A DNA stretch of 64,000 nucleotides, from NCBI GenBank assembly GCA_030549775.1, contig CM060178.1, positions 73,191,152-73,255,151 of the forward strand, written 5' to 3'. Each line of letters starts with the position of its first letter. The stretch's first letter is position 1. The DNA is from Tamarix chinensis. Lineage: Eukaryota; Streptophyta; Magnoliopsida; Caryophyllales; Tamaricaceae. The notes under the pieces are model-generated. The model saw only the letters and a list, made by a program, of their open reading frames with translations. It searched no databases and was not told where the DNA came from. Positions 60,435 through 64,000 of this stretch are shown piece after piece. The position numbers and the translations under genes are program-made.

Positions 60435-60689
60435 TTTGGTTTTGATTACATTGTTTTGTTTTAATAAATTTAGTTTTCAAACAATCCCTTATTAAATCTT
60501 ATTGCTCTCTTTCATATTTTAAACAACTAAATTCTTTTAAAAGCCAGATTAACTTATGAGGACTCTAGAATGGGTAGACTAAGAGGCCTTTGAATGTACT
60601 TATGTGTAATATGTGCTAGTAAGGTAGAAATATTTATCCTAAAATGTTTTCTCTATTGCATTTAGCTCACCATATCCCTAAATGGTCAC

Positions 60690-61850
60690 ACTAATCATTG
60701 GGGGGAAATGTTTGAGGCATTCATTGTGTTCCTCAAGCATCCACCACCGTCGTCTCATCCTCATCCACCACCACCACCACCACCACCTCTACATTACCAA
60801 TAGAAGGGAATTAGAGAGGATTAACTTCATAGGGTTACTGGATATCACTTACTGATATACACTAATGAGGAGGACCTAGTCATCTTAGAAGGATAGATTT
60901 AGGATATAGACAAGACTTATAAGGCAGTTAACTATCCACTTTCTTGGAAGGCGAGCATTGTTGCTTACTTCCTTTAGAGAGCTATAGACACCTAATGGGT
61001 AGGTTATCATACAATAGGAGGACTTTAAGATGGGGATTCACATAATTTTTTATTTGGAGAGCCTTAAGAAACATAAGCTTAAAGAGTTCATGTAGTTAAC
61101 CTAGGGGAGCATGATAGTGTGGCAATACCACACTCAGCTCACGTAGTTATTGATGTTTGCTCTAGGTACAATAGCTAGTGAATCAACAATAGTATATTAG
61201 TTTGAGAAGGGGCTTCATTTTAGTATCTGATGGATGATGGGTCATAGCTTTCTAGGCTTGGCCACGTTATATGAGTAGGTATGTGTTGTTGATGCGATGG
61301 TTTAGAAGCAAGGTTAAATTCTAGGTAAAAGGAAGATTGACGCATAGAGTTTTGGTTGTTTGACTCAATTTTAGGGAAGTGAACCTTTTAATTATTAGAA
61401 TAATGGTGGATTGAGCAAAAAGAGTTAACCTAAGGGACTGACAAAATATTTCATGCATCATTTCTATTGTCTAGATCATCAAAGATGAGGCTACTAAGGC
61501 ACTTTTGTTTAGTGTCAAGCTTATGGACAATGGAACCACAAATAATTTGAGTGACAAGTTTATTAAGGTCTACTTGTACCCCAACAACAGGACTATTAGT
61601 AGCAGATCTACCAACCACAACCATAGTAGTAGCATCACTAGAGGGCACCTTCCCCAACTAGTGTAAAGCTTAAGAAAGCTAAGGAGAGATCATAAGGGCC
61701 TCACCCATTTCCTCAGGGAGGAGGAAAAATCAAGGGTTTTAGAGGGTATCATGGAGAATACTAAGGAGGATAATGAAGCAGGCATTTAAATGTTATTAGC
61801 TAGGTAGAGGCTGATCAACAAATAGATGTGGTCATTAGTGAGTTTTTTGT
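60690..61850 (+). pseudogene. Tekay-like gag, degenerate
   Basis: A His/Pro repeat region (CAC units at 60,763-60,787) is followed by a gag-like stretch. Near 61,080-61,225 the residues LKEFM, GSMIVWQYHTQLT, LLMFALGTIASES and FEKGLHFSI match the gag block KREFLxLxQGSMTVxEYxxxFxxLxRFA...FExGL. Stops are frequent. No intact zinc knuckle is seen before the protease. Confidence 0.75.
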
Positions 61851-62270
61851 TATCTCATTACTAGTGCATGAATTATTTGACTCAGGTGCATCTTTGCCAT
61901 TCGTATCTACCACTTTTTTTTACTAGAGCTACTTTTTCTCCATCCACTAGTTTCTTTATATCTATGGTTTTACCTTCTGGGGATAGATTACATTGCACTA
62001 GACTCAACTCATATGTGGTCTTAGATATAGGTGGGATATACTTTCTATTATACTTACTGATATGGACCTATAAGACTTTGATGTTATCCTTAGGATTGAC
62101 ATATTGGAGAGGTATCGTGTCGTAATAGATGGTGTTCAAGAAATAGTTATGTTGCAAGAACTTTAGGGTTATTAGGTATCTTATAGGAGATACAAGCCTA
62201 AGCTTACATTAAGTGTCATATCCATCTGTACGTTATATTAGTTGGTGTAGAGAGGTTACCCCATGAACAT
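61851..62270 (+). pseudogene. Tekay-like aspartic protease, degenerate
   Basis: Plus-strand residues LFDSGASLPFVSTTF (61,875-61,915) match the LFDSGASxSFIS active-site block. LPSGD (61,970) and DFDVILRIDILERYRVVID (62,075-62,130, matching FDVILGMDWLxxYxAxIDC) follow. Several stops and shifts. Confidence 0.8.
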
Positions 62271-62785
62271 ACGTGGCGTTCAAGATTTGAACAAGGATGT
62301 GTCAGCATTAGAAGACATCTCAGTTCCTCGGGAGTTTCCTGATATGTTTCAAATGGAGATATTTAGCATGCCTCAAGTAAGTGAGACATACTTCACCATA
62401 GAGCCAGTATCTAGGGAATGAGCCAGTTGCAAAGGAACCTAATCATATGGCATAGGTAGAGTTACAAGAGTTGAAGTCACAACTAAAGAAGTTAGTGGCT
62501 GAAGGGTACATGTACCCGAGTATGTCTCCATATGGAATAACAATTCTCTTCATGAAGAATAAGCATGGTAGCCTTCATTTGTGTATAGATTATCAAGTTC
62601 TGAACTAGTTGATAGTAAAAAACCAATATTTGCTGCCAAGGATCGATGATTTGCTTGATCAGCTTCAAGGAGCTTCAATTTTCTTGAAGATGTACTTGAG
62701 GTTAAATTATCATCACTTATGTAATAACAAGGCATAAATAATGAAGATGGCCTTTAGGGCAATGTATGGGCACTATAAGTAAAAT
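62271..62785 (+). pseudogene. Tekay-like reverse transcriptase, N-terminal half only
   Basis: FPDMF and FTIEPVS (62,335-62,410), a LKSQLKKLVAEGY-like block (62,472-62,510) and LHLCIDYQVLN-like and [23 protein letters not shown] blocks (62,572-62,690), in shifting frames, match the fingers and early palm of a Tekay-type RT. The sequence reaches the KMAFRAMYGHY block at about 62,747-62,776 and then jumps straight to RNase H. The YxDD catalytic block is absent, so an internal deletion of roughly 0.7-0.8 kb removed most of the palm, the thumb and the connection. Confidence 0.8.
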
Positions 62786-63075
62786 TACTTAACGCATGAT
62801 TCGGATTTAGCTGCAGTAGTCTTTGAGGTGAAGATTTGGAGGAACTTTATTTATAGGACACAGTGTAGATTCTTCACTAACCATAAGAGTCTCAACTATA
62901 TATTCACTTAGAAGGAGTTCTACATGAGACAAAGATGATGGTTAGAGTTGGTGAAGGACTATGATATCGAGTTAAACTACTACTAGGGCAAGGCTAACGT
63001 CATTGCAAATGCCTTGAGTACGAAGATATCACACTCTTTGAGTTCTTGTGTGGCAGCTAATTAGTTTTTTAGTAA
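62786..63075 (+). pseudogene. Tekay-like RNase H, C-terminal part
   Basis: THDSDLAAVVFEVKIWRNF (62,795-62,850), CRFFTNHKSLNYIFT (62,864-62,908), MRQR and WLELVKDYDIELNYY (62,938-62,985), GKANVIANALSTK (62,990-63,028) match the THDLELAAVVxALKIWRHYLYG, TDHKSLKY, RQRRWLELxKDYD and GKANVVADALSRK blocks. Three in-frame TAG codons lie where Gln or Trp codons are usual. Confidence 0.88.
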
Positions 63076-64000
63076 CTCGGCAAGATGGAGATAGAGTTGA
63101 TCAAGTAGGGTGATCTAGAGGTCCGAATGAGTCCTTTGATGATTACTTTGACTATGTGTAATGAGATTCGAGCAAAAGACCCTAGGAATGTTCAGCTCAA
63201 GAGGATTAGTAAAAGATACATGATGATTGAGTTGAGAATTTTTGGATTTATGAGGATGGTAGAATTCGTTACAAGGGCCTTCGATTAGTATTAAAGAGTT
63301 GCACTCATCTAAAGTGCTAGATTTTAGAAGGTTATTGTACTATGTATTCCATCCACCTAGGAGTGGATAAGTGTTACAACAACCTCAAGTGGATCTATTA
63401 GTGGCCTCGCATGAAGTGAGAGGTAGCGTAATTCATATTGAGGTGTCTTAATTATTAAAAGGTCAATATTGAGCACTAGAGGTCTATAAGATTGGTCAAG
63501 CCTTCAAATATTCTAAGGTGGAAGTGGGGCTCTATCTCTATGGATTTTATGATTAAACTATCAAGGACTCGCAATAGGTGCTATAGAATTTGGGTCATTG
63601 GTAAATGATTAACTAAGTCTGTAATTTTTGTGCTAATGAAGCCCACTTGGATCATATATCAATTAGTTAATTATTACATAAGGTTCATGGTAAGAAGGTA
63701 TGGTACACTTACTAACATAGTCTTTGATCGAGATTCAAGATTCCTTTTATACATCTATGAGAATTGGTAAGAGGCAAAAAGCATAAACATGAGGATGATT
63801 ACAAGATTTCACCTAGATATAGACAGGTAACCTTAGAGGATGATTTAGCCACTCAAGGATATGCTATAAGCTTGAATTTTGGACTTCCTAGGAAATCAAA
63901 AGGATTGTCAACATTTGGTGGAGTTCTCATACAACAATAGTTATTACACTAGTATAAGGATAGTACCCTTTGAGGCATTTTATGGAAGGAAGTGTCGACC
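63076..64000 (+). pseudogene. Tekay-like integrase, degenerate, cut by the window end
   Basis: Blocks across several frames: a zinc-finger-region remnant (YCTMYSIHLG-like near 63,335; WWPRMK-like near 63,400), the core start (VEVGLYLYGFYD-like, 63,520-63,555), a SDRDSRF-equivalent (63,725-63,745), and the end EFSYNNSYYTSIRI / FEAFYGRKCR (63,918-64,000). Dense stops and small indels; not functional. Confidence 0.78.

Larger units (their letters stand above)
50857..64000 (+). mobile_element. Tekay-like Ty3/gypsy element, plus strand, degenerate, continues past the window
   Basis: The 5' LTR (50,857-53,330 and 60,367-60,419, interrupted by the CRM-like element) ends in AGGGTGTTACA. It is followed by AGTTAGTATCAAAGC (primer site, initiator tRNA-Met type), then gag, protease, a partly deleted RT, RNase H and integrase in order on the plus strand. 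The end (63,918-64,000) reads EFSYNNSYYTSIRI and FEAFYGRKCR, the Tekay-type integrase C-terminal block. The 3' part and 3' LTR lie outside the window. Stops in every domain mean it is dead. Confidence 0.8.

Overview
The window is plant nuclear DNA, almost certainly from a flowering plant. It is strongly AT-rich and most of it consists of transposable elements of plant lineages: a plant hAT, En/Spm-type CACTA, a LINE, Ty1/copia, and Athila-, Tekay- and CRM-like Ty3/gypsy elements. The one host-type gene has GT-AG introns. I cannot name the species. The nesting, the solo LTRs and a CRM-like element suggest heterochromatin, perhaps pericentromeric; that is inference.

Layout. 1-3.28 kb: 3' part of a broken hAT element. 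4.3-4.79 kb: decayed CACTA terminus. 5.85-8.24 kb (minus): a mechanosensitive-channel (MscS-like, MSL) gene, the only non-transposon gene I can support; its C-terminal beta-domain appears to be missing. 8.79-9.42 kb: a small non-coding LTR repeat (TRIM-like). 11.54-23.19 kb: a minus-strand LINE with a 12-bp target duplication at its ends, split by an Athila-type solo LTR (12.3-13.85 kb) and a very long solo LTR (14.4-19.6 kb). 24.2-26.1 kb: CACTA transposase-gene fragment. 26.8-42.2 kb: a three-level nest, with a TRIM-like repeat split by a minus-strand copia element, itself split by an 11.7-kb Athila-like element. 42.2-43.66 kb: LTR fragment and TRIM-like tandem. 43.665-47.505 kb: diverged solo LTR with a perfect 5-bp target duplication. 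50.15 kb to the end: plus-strand Tekay-like element whose 5' LTR is split by a well-preserved 7,036-bp CRM-like element (53.331-60.366 kb) with TAACA target duplications.

How it fits together. The window is best read as layers of insertion. The CRM-like element is the youngest coding element: two 878-bp LTRs with about 2.5% divergence by eye, and one gag-pol frame interrupted by four stops. Each stop is one C-to-T step from a sense codon, and the third catalytic integrase residue is Lys instead of Glu. The Tekay-like, Athila, copia, LINE, CACTA and hAT genes are all heavily broken. The least familiar structure is a three-unit array in the long solo LTR carrying nine copies of a CCAC...GTGG inverted-arm motif; partial relatives appear in the other LTR copies. 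I found no tRNA or rRNA genes, no CRISPR, and no clear new biochemical system.
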